In this document: positions 44,926-55,407 of the stretch, piece by piece | Layout: each line of letters opens with the position of its first letter | Position numbering within the stretch: position 1 is the stretch's first letter | Assembly (NCBI RefSeq): GCF_000829455.1 | Contig: NZ_JXAK01000014.1 | Span: 53,894 to 117,893 of the forward strand | From: Gordoniibacillus kamchatkensis | Lineage (GTDB): Bacteria; Bacillota; Bacilli; Paenibacillales; NBRC-103111 | DNA: 64,000 nucleotides | Direction: 5' to 3' | The notes under the pieces: generated by a model | Seen by the model: the letters and a program-made list of their open reading frames with translations, nothing else | Told to the model about the DNA's origin: nothing | Database searches by the model: none | Position numbers and translations under genes: made by a program

Positions 44926-46248
44926 TCAAGAAAAATGCCGGAATTGCGGCAGCCACTCCCGGTTCGCCGCGAACATGTCGTCGACCATCGACTTGATTTC
45001 GGCCAGGCTGAGCACGGCGGAAGTGAGCGGGTCGAAGCAGATGGCATGGAAAATTTTGCGCGGATCGCCCGTTAAAGCGCCTTCGACAGCCAGCTCCTCG
45101 CACCTCGCGCTCGTATTGACAAGAACGGCCAACTGGTCCGGCAGCGCGCCGACATGAATCGGGCTCAGCCCTCGCTTCGAGGCCAATACCGGCACTTCGA
45201 CGCAGCAGCCTTGAGGCAAATTGTCGATCAGGCCGAAGTTGCGCACGTTGCCGTTGAACTCGAACAGCGTTCCGTCGCCGATCGTCGCGTTGAAAATGGA
45301 GGAGGCGTACTCCTCCCCTCGCCGCAAATCGATCGGACTGTCCCGCCACTCCTCCAGCTGCTCCTGCCAGCGGCTGCGCCTGCTCTCCGCGCGCTTGACC
45401 GTGTACGCATATTCCCCCGGATTCCAGCCGGTGCCGTGCGTGCAGTACTTCTCAATCAGATCGGGCCGTTTACGGAACCACGCGTTATATTCGGAGTTGT
45501 GGCCGCTCGATTCCGTCACATAGTAGTCGAGGTGCAGAAACATCTCGTTGCGGACTTGCTCTTCGTTGTAAATTTCCGGCCTGCTGACGACCGCCTCGCG
45601 AATGAGCGGGTAGGCGTCCTTGCCGTTCCATTTGTAATCCAAATAGAACGCCTGATGATTGATCCCTGCGCAGCGGTACGTAATTTCTTCCATCGGCGCT
45701 CCAATCCAGCGGGCCAGCATCGCTGCGGTGCCTTGCACGCTGTGGCAAAGCCCCGTCACCTGCACGCTCGATTCGCTCTGCATCGCCCTGCACAGCATCG
45801 CCATCGGGTTCGTGTAATTCAAAAATATCGCGTCGGGGCAGTATCGCTCGATATCTCGGCAAATGTCCAGCATGACGGGAACCGTGCGCAGAAAGCGGAA
45901 TATCCCCGCCGGCCCGCGCGTATCGCCGATATTAATGTCGACGCCGTACCGCTTCGGTATTTCCAAATCGTAGCGCCATACGTCCAAATCGCCGGCTAAA
46001 ATGGTGCACACGACCCCGTCCGCTCCGGACAGCGCTTCGATGCGGTCGGTCGTCGCAACGACCGCTGCCCGGTATCCGCCGGCGGCGATGATGTTGTCTA
46101 CCGCGCTCTTCGCATAGCCGAGCCGCTCGGGATTGATGTCCATCAAGGCGATCGTACAGTCCGCGAAAGCGGGGAACGTCAGCAAATCGCGGACGAGGTT
46201 TTTCGTAAAGACGAGACTGCCTGCGCCGATAAAAGCGATTTTCTTCAT
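44926..46248 (-). CDS. melA: Alpha-galactosidase, glycoside hydrolase family 4
   Basis: 440 residues. NAD-binding start [20 protein letters not shown]; family-4 motifs [38 protein letters not shown] (metal-binding Cys) and [11 protein letters not shown]; and the C-terminal [20 protein letters not shown] seen in MelA. GH4 enzymes use NAD and a divalent metal to cleave alpha-galactosides by an oxidation-elimination route. Last gene of a same-strand catabolic run and cytoplasmic. An alpha-galacturonidase (LplD-like) specificity is less likely because the motifs follow MelA. Confidence 0.9.
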   Translation of the reverse strand: MKKIAFIGAGSLVFTKNLVRDLLTFPAFADCTIALMDINPERLGYAKSAVDNIIAAGGYRAAVVATTDRIEALSGADGVVCTILAGDLDVWRYDLEIPKRYGVDINIGDTRGPAGIFRFLRTVPVMLDICRDIERYCPDAIFLNYTNPMAMLCRAMQSESSVQVTGLCHSVQGTAAMLARWIGAPMEEITYRCAGINHQAFYLDYKWNGKDAYPLIREAVVSRPEIYNEEQVRNEMFLHLDYYVTESSGHNSEYNAWFRKRPDLIEKYCTHGTGWNPGEYAYTVKRAESRRSRWQEQLEEWRDSPIDLRRGEEYASSIFNATIGDGTLFEFNGNVRNFGLIDNLPQGCCVEVPVLASKRGLSPIHVGALPDQLAVLVNTSARCEELAVEGALTGDPRKIFHAICFDPLTSAVLSLAEIKSMVDDMFAANREWLPQFRHFS

Positions 46249-46296
46249 CTCGCGAATTCTCCTCCCAACAAAGTATCGGGTTCCCGGAAAGCAGCC

Positions 46297-47073
46297 CTAC
46301 AGCTTGCCCAGACTGAGGCCGCCATCGACCGTCAGCTGCTGCCCGGTAATTTGCTCCGCCCAATCGGACGCGATGAAGGCGACGGCGTCGGCAATGTCGG
46401 CCCCGGTCTGCATGCGCCCCATCGGCATGCGCCGATTGGCGTGCTGCAGCTGCTCGGCGTCTTCGCCCAAAGCCCGCAAACGCGCCAGCTCCCCCTCCGA
46501 GGCGACCCACCCGGGATGCACGCAGTTCACCCGGATACTGTGCGGGGCGAGCGTTGCCGCCAGATTGCGGGTCAAGGTAACGAGCCCGCCTTTGGAGATC
46601 GCATAAGCGAGCGTATCGGGCGCCCCTTTCGACGCGTGCAGCGAACCGATATTGACGATGCAGCCCCGCCCACGCCGGATCATGCCGGCAGCGGCGGCCC
46701 GGCACGCCAAGTACGCCCCTTTCAGATTGACGCCCATGACGCGGTCCCAGAACGCTTCCTCCATTTCAAACGGATCGGAGCGCGGAAAAATGCCGGCGTT
46801 GTTGACGAGCACGTCGATGCCGCCGAACTCTTGCTCGGCGTACGCGACCATGCTGCGCACGTCCGCCTCCCGCGAAACGTCGCAGCGGACGAAGCGCGCC
46901 GCGTAACCCGCTTGCCGCCAGCCGGCGGCGGTATGCTCCCCGCGCTCATCCGCATCGGCGGCGACGGCTGCCGCTCCGAGCCGAAGGAAACGCTCGGCGA
47001 TCGCCGCGCCGATTCCTTGCGCAGCGCCGGTAACGACGACCGTCCGCCCGGTAAAATCGATCGCCTCCTTCAT
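46297..47073 (-). CDS. SDR family oxidoreductase
   Basis: 258 residues, classical short-chain dehydrogenase: TGAAQGIGAAIAE cofactor motif at 15-27, NNAG near 90, catalytic Ser in IGSLHAS near 143 and Tyr-x3-Lys in YAISK near 156, PGWVASEGE after it. ATG 47073 follows GGAGGGAA and overlaps the previous SDR stop by ATGA. Candidate NAD(P)-dependent sugar dehydrogenase in the galactoside locus. Confidence 0.9.
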   Translation of the reverse strand: MKEAIDFTGRTVVVTGAAQGIGAAIAERFLRLGAAAVAADADERGEHTAAGWRQAGYAARFVRCDVSREADVRSMVAYAEQEFGGIDVLVNNAGIFPRSDPFEMEEAFWDRVMGVNLKGAYLACRAAAAGMIRRGRGCIVNIGSLHASKGAPDTLAYAISKGGLVTLTRNLAATLAPHSIRVNCVHPGWVASEGELARLRALGEDAEQLQHANRRMPMGRMQTGADIADAVAFIASDWAEQITGQQLTVDGGLSLGKL

Positions 47074-47900
47074 CGCGGTTCCCTCCGCAGCCCCAGCTCG
47101 TATTCCCCTTGCAGCTCCGCCTGCTCGTAAGCGACCCGGGGGATTTGCGTCGCCAGCTTGCCGCCGCTCACATCGATCATCGTGCCGGTAATATAGGAGG
47201 CGAAATCGGAAGCGAGGAAGCAGATCAAATGGGCCACTTCCCGCTTCTCCCCCCAGCGCCGCAGCGTCAAAGTGTCGAGCAAACGCTCCTGCCGCTGCGC
47301 CGGAAGCTCGGCGAAGCCGTTCATCGCGGTCGGGATCATGCCCGGCGCGTAGCAATTGACCGTTATGTTCCACGGCCCGAGCTCGCCTGCGAGCACCCGG
47401 GTGAACTGCTCTACGCCCGCTTTTGAGGAAGCATAGGCGGCGCCGCCGTAGCTCGGCACGATAGCCGCGAACGACGCCGCATTGATAATGCGCCCCGACC
47501 GCTGCCGCTTCATGACCGGCACGACCGCCTTGCACATCAGGAACGTGCCTTTCAGATTGACGTCAAGGTTCAAATCCCATACGTCCTCGCGCAGCGTTTC
47601 CACTGTTCCGCCGCTCGCTACGCCGGCGTTGTTGACGAGAATGTCGATTCGCCCGCAATCTTGCTCCACCTGCCGCACGATCCGTTCGATTTGCGTATAA
47701 TCCCGCACGTCGCACGGGTAATAAGCTCCGGTTAACCGTTCGCTCACAAACCCTTCATACGCGTCCTTCAAGTCGGACTCGTTAACGTCCGTCATTACGG
47801 TGGCAACGCCTTCGCGGGCGAGCGTCATGGCAATTTCGCGGCCGATTCCCCGCCCTGCGCCGGTGACGATGGCCACTTTCCCATGCAGATCGATATGCAT
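47070..47900 (-). CDS. SDR family oxidoreductase
   Basis: 276 residues, classical SDR: TGAGRGIGREIA at 13-24, NNAGVASGG near 91, Ser in INAASFAA and YASSK near 157, with a conserved PGMIPTAM loop and a C-terminal extension of about 25 residues. Differs clearly from the SDR encoded next to it, so not a tandem duplicate. Probably oxidises a hexose or polyol in the same pathway. Confidence 0.9.
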   Translation of the reverse strand: MHIDLHGKVAIVTGAGRGIGREIAMTLAREGVATVMTDVNESDLKDAYEGFVSERLTGAYYPCDVRDYTQIERIVRQVEQDCGRIDILVNNAGVASGGTVETLREDVWDLNLDVNLKGTFLMCKAVVPVMKRQRSGRIINAASFAAIVPSYGGAAYASSKAGVEQFTRVLAGELGPWNITVNCYAPGMIPTAMNGFAELPAQRQERLLDTLTLRRWGEKREVAHLICFLASDFASYITGTMIDVSGGKLATQIPRVAYEQAELQGEYELGLRREPR

Positions 47901-47939
47901 AGCAACTAGCGCCTCCCTCTCATGGATTGCGTCTATAGG

Positions 47940-48935
47940 CTATAGCGTCAGCAATATTTTGGCAACGCGGCCCGGGCCGGAAATGAGCCGCTCGAAGCAC
48001 GCGCGTCCTTCTTCCAGAGGTGCGTGAATCGTCCAGGGCAGCAGCCGGACCCGGCCTTCCCCGATCCATTGCAGCGCCGTCTCAAAGTCGTCCGTATGGT
48101 AGGCGAACGCTCCCGTCACCTGCGTTTCGCTGCGTACGAGAAGATTGAGCGGAAGGCTGCTCTCCTCCTCATGCAGCCCGGTGAACACGACCCGCCCGCC
48201 AGGCTTCACGAATTCCACGCAAGCCCGCCGCGTTGCCCCGGCACCGACGGCGTCGACGGCGGCGTCGAACTTATCCCCGCCGGCGAGCGCCTGCACGCTC
48301 ATCCCTGCGGCGGCGCCAAGCTCCGCAGCGATGCTCAGCCGCTCATCGTTCAGGTCGGCGACCGCCACGTGACGCAAGCCGTACGCCTGAGCCGCCTGCA
48401 GCGTCAACAGCCCGATAGGCCCGGCCCCCATAATGAGCAGCCGGTCGGTCGGCCGCAGCTTCAGCTTACGGCAAACGTGGACGGCGCATGCGAACGGCTC
48501 GGCAAACGCCCCCTCGTCGAAGGAGACATGGTCTTCGAGCCGATGCACATTGGTTGCAGGCACTGCAACATATTCAGCGAACGCTCCAGGCCGGTGAGCT
48601 CCGGCCAGCTGCCGCCCGGCGCAAAGCTGCGCGGCGCCGTTCGTGCAAGCGCGGCATTTGCCGCACGAGACAAGCGGGTTCGCCGTCACCCGGTCGCCCG
48701 GGCTGAGCGCCGCGCTTTCGCACCCGCTGCCCAGGCGCTCGACAACGCCGGAAAATTCGTGCCCCATAATGAGAGGAGGTTTGCGCAGCGAGTTGTGGCC
48801 CAAATAGCCGCTTAATTCCGAGCCGCAAATGCCTGCCCGTTCGACCTGGATCAAGACTTCCCCCTCTCCCGGCTCCGGCGCCTCCGCTTCCCGGACGTTC
48901 ATGATCCGCGGTCCTTCGTACACGAGCGCCCTCAC
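47940..48935 (-). CDS. Zinc-dependent medium-chain alcohol dehydrogenase
   Basis: 331 residues. Catalytic zinc ligands in GICGSELSG (Cys) and GHEFSG (His-Glu); structural-zinc Cys cluster in NPLVSCGKCRACTNGAAQLC; Rossmann motif GAGPIGLL near 170. Sorbitol/threonine-dehydrogenase-like group. GTG 48935 follows GAGGG by six bases and its GTGA overlaps the stop of the upstream enolase gene. Likely an NAD-dependent sugar or sugar-alcohol dehydrogenase. Confidence 0.9.
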   Translation of the reverse strand: MRALVYEGPRIMNVREAEAPEPGEGEVLIQVERAGICGSELSGYLGHNSLRKPPLIMGHEFSGVVERLGSGCESAALSPGDRVTANPLVSCGKCRACTNGAAQLCAGRQLAGAHRPGAFAEYVAVPATNVHRLEDHVSFDEGAFAEPFACAVHVCRKLKLRPTDRLLIMGAGPIGLLTLQAAQAYGLRHVAVADLNDERLSIAAELGAAAGMSVQALAGGDKFDAAVDAVGAGATRRACVEFVKPGGRVVFTGLHEEESSLPLNLLVRSETQVTGAFAYHTDDFETALQWIGEGRVRLLPWTIHAPLEEGRACFERLISGPGRVAKILLTL

Positions 48936-50080
48936 CCTTGTCCCTCCCTCTTCTCCCAGCCTTGCTTGAACAGCGGTATCCAGTAGCCGGGATCGTACGG
49001 ATGCTTCGCAATTTGTTCCAAATTGAGCTCGACGCCGATGCCCGGACGCTCCGGCGGCCGCAGGAAGCCGCGTTCGACTTTGAGCGGCGGCTGCAGCACT
49101 TCTTCTTCCCACGGCTCGTTGAATTCATCGAACATTTCATGCAAGTAAAAGTTCGGCGAAGCCATGTTCAAATGGGCGCAAACGACGGAGCAAACCGGCC
49201 CCTGCGCGCTGTGCGGCGCGATGACGCCGTTATGGGCGTGAACCATGCCGATAATTTGCTTGGCTGCCGAAATGCCGAGGAACTGCGGCTCCAGCTGAAT
49301 AATGTGAACCGCGTCGTGCTTCAGCAGCTCCGCAAACTGCTCGCGGCAGTAGTAATCTTCGCCGCAGGCGATCGGCACGGGACTCCGCTTCGCCACCTCG
49401 ACGACCGAGGAAATGCGCTGCGGCGGCACCGGCGCTTCGAACCAGGCCGGCTTGTACGGGGCCATCGCTTCCGCAAACTGCAGCGCCGTATGGACGCTGA
49501 AGCGGTTGTGCCCCTCGATCAGGATGTCTACCTCGTCCCCGACCGCTTCCCGCACGGCGGCAATAATCTCGATAGCCGTCTGAAAATCTTTCCGCTCCAC
49601 GGTCCGCCAAGCGTTCCCGAACGGATCGAATTTGAGCGCCGTGTAGCCTCTGGCGACGACCTCCTTCGCCTTGTCGTGAAACATTTGCGGCTCGCGCGGC
49701 CCCCTGTACCATCCGTTCGCGTAGCAGCGCAGCTTGTCGTGGCACTTGCCGCCAAGCAACTTGTAGAGCGGCTGCCCGGCCGCTTTCCCGATAATGTCCC
49801 AGCAGGCGGTTTCGACCGCGGCCAGCGCCGAGCCTTGAATTTGACCGCCGTCGGAATAGACGTCGCGGATCATTTTCAGGGCGATCGTCTCCACGTCGTG
49901 CGGGTCCATGCCGATATACAAATGCTTCAGCTCGTGGATGGCCGCTTCCACCGTCTTCGCAAACCCGTTGAGCGTTCCTTCGCCGATGCCGGTTACGCCT
50001 TCGTCCGTGTGCAGCTTGACGAACAGCCAATTTTTCCATGGATTTCCGCATATGAACGTCTCCACATCCGTAATTTTCAT
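48932..50080 (-). CDS. Enolase-superfamily sugar acid dehydratase (galactonate dehydratase-like)
   Basis: 382 residues, mandelate racemase/muconate lactonising fold. Capping domain at 1-125 (EGVTGIGEGTLNGFAKTVE), barrel with ALKFDPFG, metal ligands in ILIEGHNRFS, WFEAPVPP and CGEDYYCREQF, and the general-base His in APHSAQGPV. This pattern fits the D-galactonate dehydratase group, which makes 2-keto-3-deoxy-galactonate. Following an alpha-galactosidase and dehydrogenases, this suggests a non-phosphorylative galactose route (inference); no aldolase or kinase is present here. Confidence 0.85.
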   Translation of the reverse strand: MKITDVETFICGNPWKNWLFVKLHTDEGVTGIGEGTLNGFAKTVEAAIHELKHLYIGMDPHDVETIALKMIRDVYSDGGQIQGSALAAVETACWDIIGKAAGQPLYKLLGGKCHDKLRCYANGWYRGPREPQMFHDKAKEVVARGYTALKFDPFGNAWRTVERKDFQTAIEIIAAVREAVGDEVDILIEGHNRFSVHTALQFAEAMAPYKPAWFEAPVPPQRISSVVEVAKRSPVPIACGEDYYCREQFAELLKHDAVHIIQLEPQFLGISAAKQIIGMVHAHNGVIAPHSAQGPVCSVVCAHLNMASPNFYLHEMFDEFNEPWEEEVLQPPLKVERGFLRPPERPGIGVELNLEQIAKHPYDPGYWIPLFKQGWEKREGQG

Positions 50081-50114
50081 GCCTCGCCAAAACCTCCTTC
50101 GGCCGTTAATCTGC

Positions 50115-51626
50115 CTAAAATTTCGCTTGTTCCATCTTGCGGTAATCCGACGGATAGCTGCCGAACGTTTCGGTAAACAGTCTCGTGAAATGGCGGGTGC
50201 TGTAGTAGCCGACCCGCTCGGCGATTTGCTTGACTTGCAAATTCGTTCCCAGCAGCAGCTCCTTCGCTTTGTACATCCGAATTCGCGTCAAATATTTGAC
50301 GAACGTCACGCCCGTTTTTTTCTGGAACGCGGCGCTCAAATGATTGACAGAAACGCCCAGATTCAAAGCGATTTGCCCGATTCCGATATCGTCCATGTAG
50401 TGTTTGTCGACGAAGCGGATCACTTGCTCGGCGAGGTCGGACGCGGCCGATTCCTTGCTGCATTGGCCGCGCAGCATCTTTTCCCCGTGCCGGCGAAGCG
50501 CCTCGATCACGGCCGCGCGCGGCGCGTCTTCCCGCACATCCAGCCCTACGGCGGCGCGCAAAAACGGAACGATGCCGGCGCCTTTCCCTTCTGCGCCCGG
50601 ACCCGACCAGCCGTATGTACGCAGCGATAATTCGAAGGCGTTCACCGCCTGCTGATAGTGGAGGTACAGCCCGTTTTTCAAATGATCGGCGATGTCGCAT
50701 AAGCTGCGGGCCGTTTCCGCCGCGCCCGGGACGGCGGCCTGCCGTTCGAGTTCAGCGTACGTCAGGCTGCGGCCGATGCCGCATAACGCGCGGAGCGGCG
50801 CCCACTGCTGCAAATCGCGAAGCTGCTCGCCGAGCGCTTCGAAGCCGCCGCATGGCTCGCTCTGCACGATCGTAATGGCTGCTTTTGCGCTGCCGTAACG
50901 GGCGGCGGCATCGACGGCGAAGCCGGCATATTCGTCGACTCGCCGCTTCCCTTCCGGCCCTAGACTCGGGTCCCACACCGCAATGAGCGCAAGCTGGCCG
51001 TCCCCAAGCGCCGTCAACGCCACATGCATGCCGTATGCCAAGTAGCCAGGCAGCGTCTCCCGCAGCATCCCGTAAAACCCGCTCTCCAGCGCAGCGATAC
51101 GCTCGAGCGGCAATTCGGCGTCCAGCGCAAACAGCCAGCCGATAAAGCGGCCGCGGTAAAACAAGCTGTCGCGCTGTTCCGTTTGAAGGGAAGTCAAATT
51201 GTTGCACAAGGCGAACACGCTGCAGGCAAATTGCTCGTTCATAAGCGAAATATAGTCCTTGTTGTCCTTGTAAATGTTGAGCAGCACCCGCTCCAGTTCG
51301 TCGGGATCGACCGGCTTCAGCAAGTAGTCCGAAGCGCCCAGCTTGACGGCCTGCTGCGCATAAGCAAAATCCGAAAATCCGCTCAAAATGACCCAATGCG
51401 TGCAGGGGGACCGTTCTTTGCCGAGACGTATGGCGTCTAGTCCGTCCAGCTTCGGCATACGGATATCGACAATGGCGATATTCGGTTTGTGCTCTTCGAC
51501 AAGCGCCAGCAGCTCTTCGCCGTCAGCCGCTTCTCCGACGATGTTCCACGGGGCTTCCATCTCCTTGATCATGCTTTTGAGACTGATCCGGGCCAAGTGC
51601 TCGTCATCGGCAATGAGCAGCTTCAA
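50115..51626 (-). CDS. Response regulator with AraC output (YesN type)
   Basis: 503 residues. Receiver 1-120 with Asp in IVDIRMPKLDG and Lys in YLLKPVDPDE; a long middle helical domain (about 130-395); AraC-type double helix-turn-helix at about 400-500 (IGQIALNLGVSVNHLSAAFQKK; YYSTRHFTRLFTETFGSYPSDYR). Its start overlaps the kinase stop (51604-51626), so the two are coupled. It should activate the sugar genes around it. Confidence 0.92.
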   Translation of the reverse strand: MKLLIADDEHLARISLKSMIKEMEAPWNIVGEAADGEELLALVEEHKPNIAIVDIRMPKLDGLDAIRLGKERSPCTHWVILSGFSDFAYAQQAVKLGASDYLLKPVDPDELERVLLNIYKDNKDYISLMNEQFACSVFALCNNLTSLQTEQRDSLFYRGRFIGWLFALDAELPLERIAALESGFYGMLRETLPGYLAYGMHVALTALGDGQLALIAVWDPSLGPEGKRRVDEYAGFAVDAAARYGSAKAAITIVQSEPCGGFEALGEQLRDLQQWAPLRALCGIGRSLTYAELERQAAVPGAAETARSLCDIADHLKNGLYLHYQQAVNAFELSLRTYGWSGPGAEGKGAGIVPFLRAAVGLDVREDAPRAAVIEALRRHGEKMLRGQCSKESAASDLAEQVIRFVDKHYMDDIGIGQIALNLGVSVNHLSAAFQKKTGVTFVKYLTRIRMYKAKELLLGTNLQVKQIAERVGYYSTRHFTRLFTETFGSYPSDYRKMEQAKF

Positions 51627-53359
51627 TTACATTCACTTCCTTCAGCGGAATGGAGATCGTCACCGTCGTCCCTTCCTGGGTGGCGGATTCGATGCGCAGC
51701 ACCGCGTCCTCGTAAGCGTAGCGCAGCCGCTCCCGCACATTGCTTATGCCTACGCCTGCCATCGCTTTGTCCGGGTCATAACCCGTACCATTGTCGCTAA
51801 TCCGAATGTCCAGCACCGCCCCCGCATCGCCAGCGGACCGCCGCAGGCGCGCCCGTATCGTCAACCGGCACGGCCGGCCGCAAGGCTCGATGCCGTGGAT
51901 AATGGCGTTTTCCACAATGGGCTGGATGAGCAGCTTCGGCACCGGAATGCGCTCCGCTTCCGGATCGAGCGCGATATCCAGCTCCATTTTGTGCGCGAAC
52001 CGCATGCGCTGCAGCTCCCCGTATTTGGCGATAAAATCGAACTCCTCCTTCAGCTGCACTTCGTCGTTTTGCTCCAGCGTATAGCGCAGCATGCCGCTTA
52101 ATGACAAAATGGCCCGCTCGAGCAGCCGGCTTTGGCCGGAACGATTGAGGCCGATAAACCCGTTTAGCGTGTTGTACAGAAAATGCGGCTGAATTTGCGA
52201 CTGCAGCGCCCGGAACTCCGCGTTGCGGCGGCCGAGGGCGGCGCGGAACTCGCGGTCGATCAGCTCCCTGAGGTGCAGGATCATCGTGTTCAGGCTGCTG
52301 CCGAGCTGGGCCATCTCGTCGCCCCCGCGGACCGGATACAAAGTATCCAAATGCCCGCGCTGAATCCGTTTCATCACCTGGATCATCTGTTTGCACGGCT
52401 TGACCATCCAATGCGATACAGCGAAATAAAGCAGCAAGGCGATAACCAAGCCGAAGCCCGCGAACAAAAATCCTACCCCATATATACGTTGGAGCTCTTT
52501 CTTTATTATCGATTCGGGAAAGAGCACGACGATCCGCCAGTTCGAGCGGCTGACCGTTTCCGCCACAACGGAATAGCTTTCGTTCTTCTCTTTGACCAAA
52601 CGATTGTCCGCAGCCAGCTGGCTTTGCGCGGAGGCCGACAGAGCGTGGCTCGCATAAATCAGCTTCCTCTTGTCGTCCATAATTGCCGCAAGCGATCCGT
52701 CCTTCAGCCGGATTCCGCGCATCATTCGCTCCAGCGCAACGGTGTCCGCATCCGCCATGATGACGCCGAGCGGGCGGCGCGTATCGGGGTCTTTTAATAA
52801 GGCGGGCAACGGAGAACACTTCGGCGCCGCCGCCTTCCAAATAATTTTGCGGGTGAACGCTGATGAAGGCGACTTTCCCGTCGGCCTCCAAGGCGCGGAT
52901 ATACCAATCCTGTTTCTCGAACTGATAGCCTTGCACAGCTCCATTGACATAACTGGCGGGAGAAGTAATATAGACGGATCCGTCCATGGGAAGAAGAATG
53001 GTGCCCAGGATGTCTTTGCGCGTATTTCGCAAAAATTTGGGCAGCGTGCTGGAAAGCGCCTGCTCCGCCTCATACTTCTCGAAATCGGTCAACAGCCCCC
53101 AGCGGGCGGAAGATTTTAACTTGAGTGCCCGCATGACATCGTCGTTCAAATACGGCGTAACCGTCATTCGGTCCAAATCGTCCAAATACGTTTCGATTCC
53201 GAATGTAAGCGCCGTCAACGTATCTTCCATCTGCGAGGATTCCTGGCTCACAATCGTTTTCTGGTAGTAGGAGGGCATCGCAACGACAATGACGACGACA
53301 GGGAAGACGATCGTCGCCAGAAACAGCAGCGTAAGCTTGAACCGGATCGACTTCCGCAT
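51604..53359 (-). pseudogene. YesM-type sensor histidine kinase, frameshifted
   Basis: About 585 residues. ATG 53359 (GGAGGGGAG upstream). N-terminal helix (about 8-30), extracellular dCache-like sensor, second helix near 300, HAMP, His_kinase domain with phospho-His in LQSQIQPHFLYNTLNG, HATPase with IQPIVENAIIHGIE and ISDNGTGYD. The frame shifts near 52794 in an A4 run: removing one A gives FSVARLIKDPDTRRPLGV. All catalytic motifs are intact in the second frame. A homopolymer sequencing error is likely. Confidence 0.85.
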
Positions 53360-53437
53360 CGCGTCTCCCCTCCGTCCGACCTCCGTCTTTACTTTATTTT
53401 ACCGATTCGCCGTTGTTTCCATTACTGCAGTCTTTTC

Positions 53438-53615
53438 AGCCTGCCGAGAAAGATCGGCTGCGCTGCGGACCTAAGAATGCGGGTCTCCGGCTTCGCCGCA
53501 CTCGTGTTCCCTGAATGATGAAACCACGGTTGGAACACGAGTTCACAGACGCACGCTGCGCTCCAAGGCCTACATTCCCATCCTCCGCTCCGCCTTTCTC
53601 GGGCAGCCTGGGCAC
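53438..53615. repeat. Large imperfect stem-loop between transporter and kinase genes
   Basis: Perfect inner stem ACTCGTGTTCC (53500-53510) with GGAACACGAGT (53532-53542), and an outer pairing of CCTGCCGAGAAAG near 53438 with CTTTCTCGGGCAG near 53600. It fills most of the 267-bp gap between the permease stop and the kinase start, and may attenuate read-through in the galactoside locus. Confidence 0.5.
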
Positions 53616-53626
53616 GGCGGCTCGCT

Positions 53627-54445
53627 TCACCCTTTCACTGCGCCTGCCGAAAGCCCGGTAATAAAGTAACGCTGCAGGAACAAATAGAGGACGGTCATCG
53701 GGAGCGCGCCCATAAAGGAGCCTGCGGCGACCCACCCGATCATGTTGCTGTCTTCGGCGAAAAAGCTGGAAAGGGCGACGGTAACGGTTCTCAATTCCGG
53801 TTTCTGCAAAAAGAACAGCGAGAACTGAAAATCGTTCCAAATCGAAACGCCGTGCAAAATAATGACGGTCGCCGTGATCGGCATCAAAAGCGGCAAAATG
53901 ATTCGGTAAAACAACCCGAACTGTCCCGCGCCGTCGATCATCGCCGACTCGTCAAGCTCGCGCGGAATGGTGCCGATAAACCCGGTGTATAAAAAGATCG
54001 TCATCGGCAAGTGGAACGTAACATGCAGCAAAATAATGCCCCAATACCGGTTCATGCCGCCAAGATCGACGACGAATTTATAGAGCGGCACCAAGCTCGT
54101 CAAAGGCGGCACGATTAATGCGGATACGAACAGCATGTAGACGAATTTATTCCACCTTGTTTGCCGGCGGGACAACGGGTAGGCCGCGATGGAACCGAGA
54201 ATGACAATGAACGTTATGGCAACCAGCGCGACGATGATGTTATTTTTAAAAGCCGTCGCCAATCTGGCATGCTCCCAGGCGTTGATGAAATTGTCGAGGT
54301 ACAAATAACCGGGCATGATCCATTTGGAACTCAAGTCGTCCATGGCCTTAAACGAGGTAGTGACCAATATATAAAATGGCAAAATATGAACGAGACAGAT
54401 GGCCAGAGACGGGATGACGGTCAGCTTTTTTCCGCTCAGCTTCAT
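53627..54445 (-). CDS. Sugar ABC transporter permease, MalG type
   Basis: 272 residues, six helices, EAA loop PRELDESAMIDGAGQFGLFYRI near residue 165. ATG 54445 has GGGAGG upstream and overlaps the MalF-type stop by ATGA. Different in sequence from the MalG-type subunit at 37184, so a second, independent importer. No ATPase encoded. Confidence 0.92.
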   Translation of the reverse strand: MKLSGKKLTVIPSLAICLVHILPFYILVTTSFKAMDDLSSKWIMPGYLYLDNFINAWEHARLATAFKNNIIVALVAITFIVILGSIAAYPLSRRQTRWNKFVYMLFVSALIVPPLTSLVPLYKFVVDLGGMNRYWGIILLHVTFHLPMTIFLYTGFIGTIPRELDESAMIDGAGQFGLFYRIILPLLMPITATVIILHGVSIWNDFQFSLFFLQKPELRTVTVALSSFFAEDSNMIGWVAAGSFMGALPMTVLYLFLQRYFITGLSAGAVKG

Positions 54446-55392
54446 GCGGAAACCTCCCTCCTTCGCAGGAAAATCAGAGAGATCATGCTGACGGCGGAAA
54501 TCATCACAAACATGAGAATGCCGACGGTAGCCGCGTAACCGGCATCTTCCCGCCCGAAGTACAGCAAATAAATGAGGGTGGACAGCGACGCCGACGCATA
54601 GCCGGGGCCGCTGTTGGTCAGTGCCGCGATGACGTCGAACAGCTTCAGGCCGCCGATCAGATTGAGAACCATGCTGACGGTGAAGGCCGGGGCGAGCAGC
54701 GGCCAAGTGACGTGGGCGAATCGCGAGAACGGGCCGGCGCCGTCGATGGTGGCCGCCTCGTAGTAATCTTTCGGGATCGTTTGCAAGCCTGCCAAAAACA
54801 GGACCATCGCAATACCCAAATATTGGTACGTGTTTACAAACGTAATGATCCATACGTTGATATTCGGGTCGCCGAGCAAGTTCACGGGCTTATCCTGGAA
54901 CAGAAGCAAAATATCGTTGATGGCGCCGCCCTGATACTGGAAAAAGAAGTACCAAATATAGCCCATAATGAGGGAACTGATAATGACCGGCAAATATATG
55001 ATCGTTCTGACCAGCCCTCGGATGCGGATATTCATGTTTAAATACAGAGCGTAAAGCAGTCCGATGATGTTTTGAAAAATCGAGCTTCCGACGCCATAAA
55101 TCACGGTATTTCTAATAATTTTGCCGATATCGGGGTCGTTCGCCAGTCTCGCGTAGTTTCTAAAGCCCACCCACTTGTAATCCTGATTGTAGCCGTTCCA
55201 GTTCGTAAACGAAATTTGGATGCCTTTAAGAAATGGATAAAAAATGAATACGATAAACAGGATGAGCGCCGGCAAGTAAAGCAGATTCAGCATAGTTCCT
55301 TTGCGGATAAACCGCTTCGTATAACCGGAAATCGACCGTTTCGTCCGGCTGTCCGGCACGGATAATGTGTTTGTTTCCGCCAAATGCCGCAC
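54442..55392 (-). CDS. Sugar ABC transporter permease, MalF type
   Basis: 316 residues with a positively charged head, six helices (LLYLPALILFIVFIFYPF first) and the EAA loop YYEAATIDGAGPFSRFAHV near residue 215. Second gene of the importer operon, 15 bp after the binding protein. Confidence 0.92.
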   Translation of the reverse strand: MRHLAETNTLSVPDSRTKRSISGYTKRFIRKGTMLNLLYLPALILFIVFIFYPFLKGIQISFTNWNGYNQDYKWVGFRNYARLANDPDIGKIIRNTVIYGVGSSIFQNIIGLLYALYLNMNIRIRGLVRTIIYLPVIISSLIMGYIWYFFFQYQGGAINDILLLFQDKPVNLLGDPNINVWIITFVNTYQYLGIAMVLFLAGLQTIPKDYYEAATIDGAGPFSRFAHVTWPLLAPAFTVSMVLNLIGGLKLFDVIAALTNSGPGYASASLSTLIYLLYFGREDAGYAATVGILMFVMISAVSMISLIFLRRREVSA

Positions 55393-55407
55393 CTCCCGAT
55401 TCGCCGC

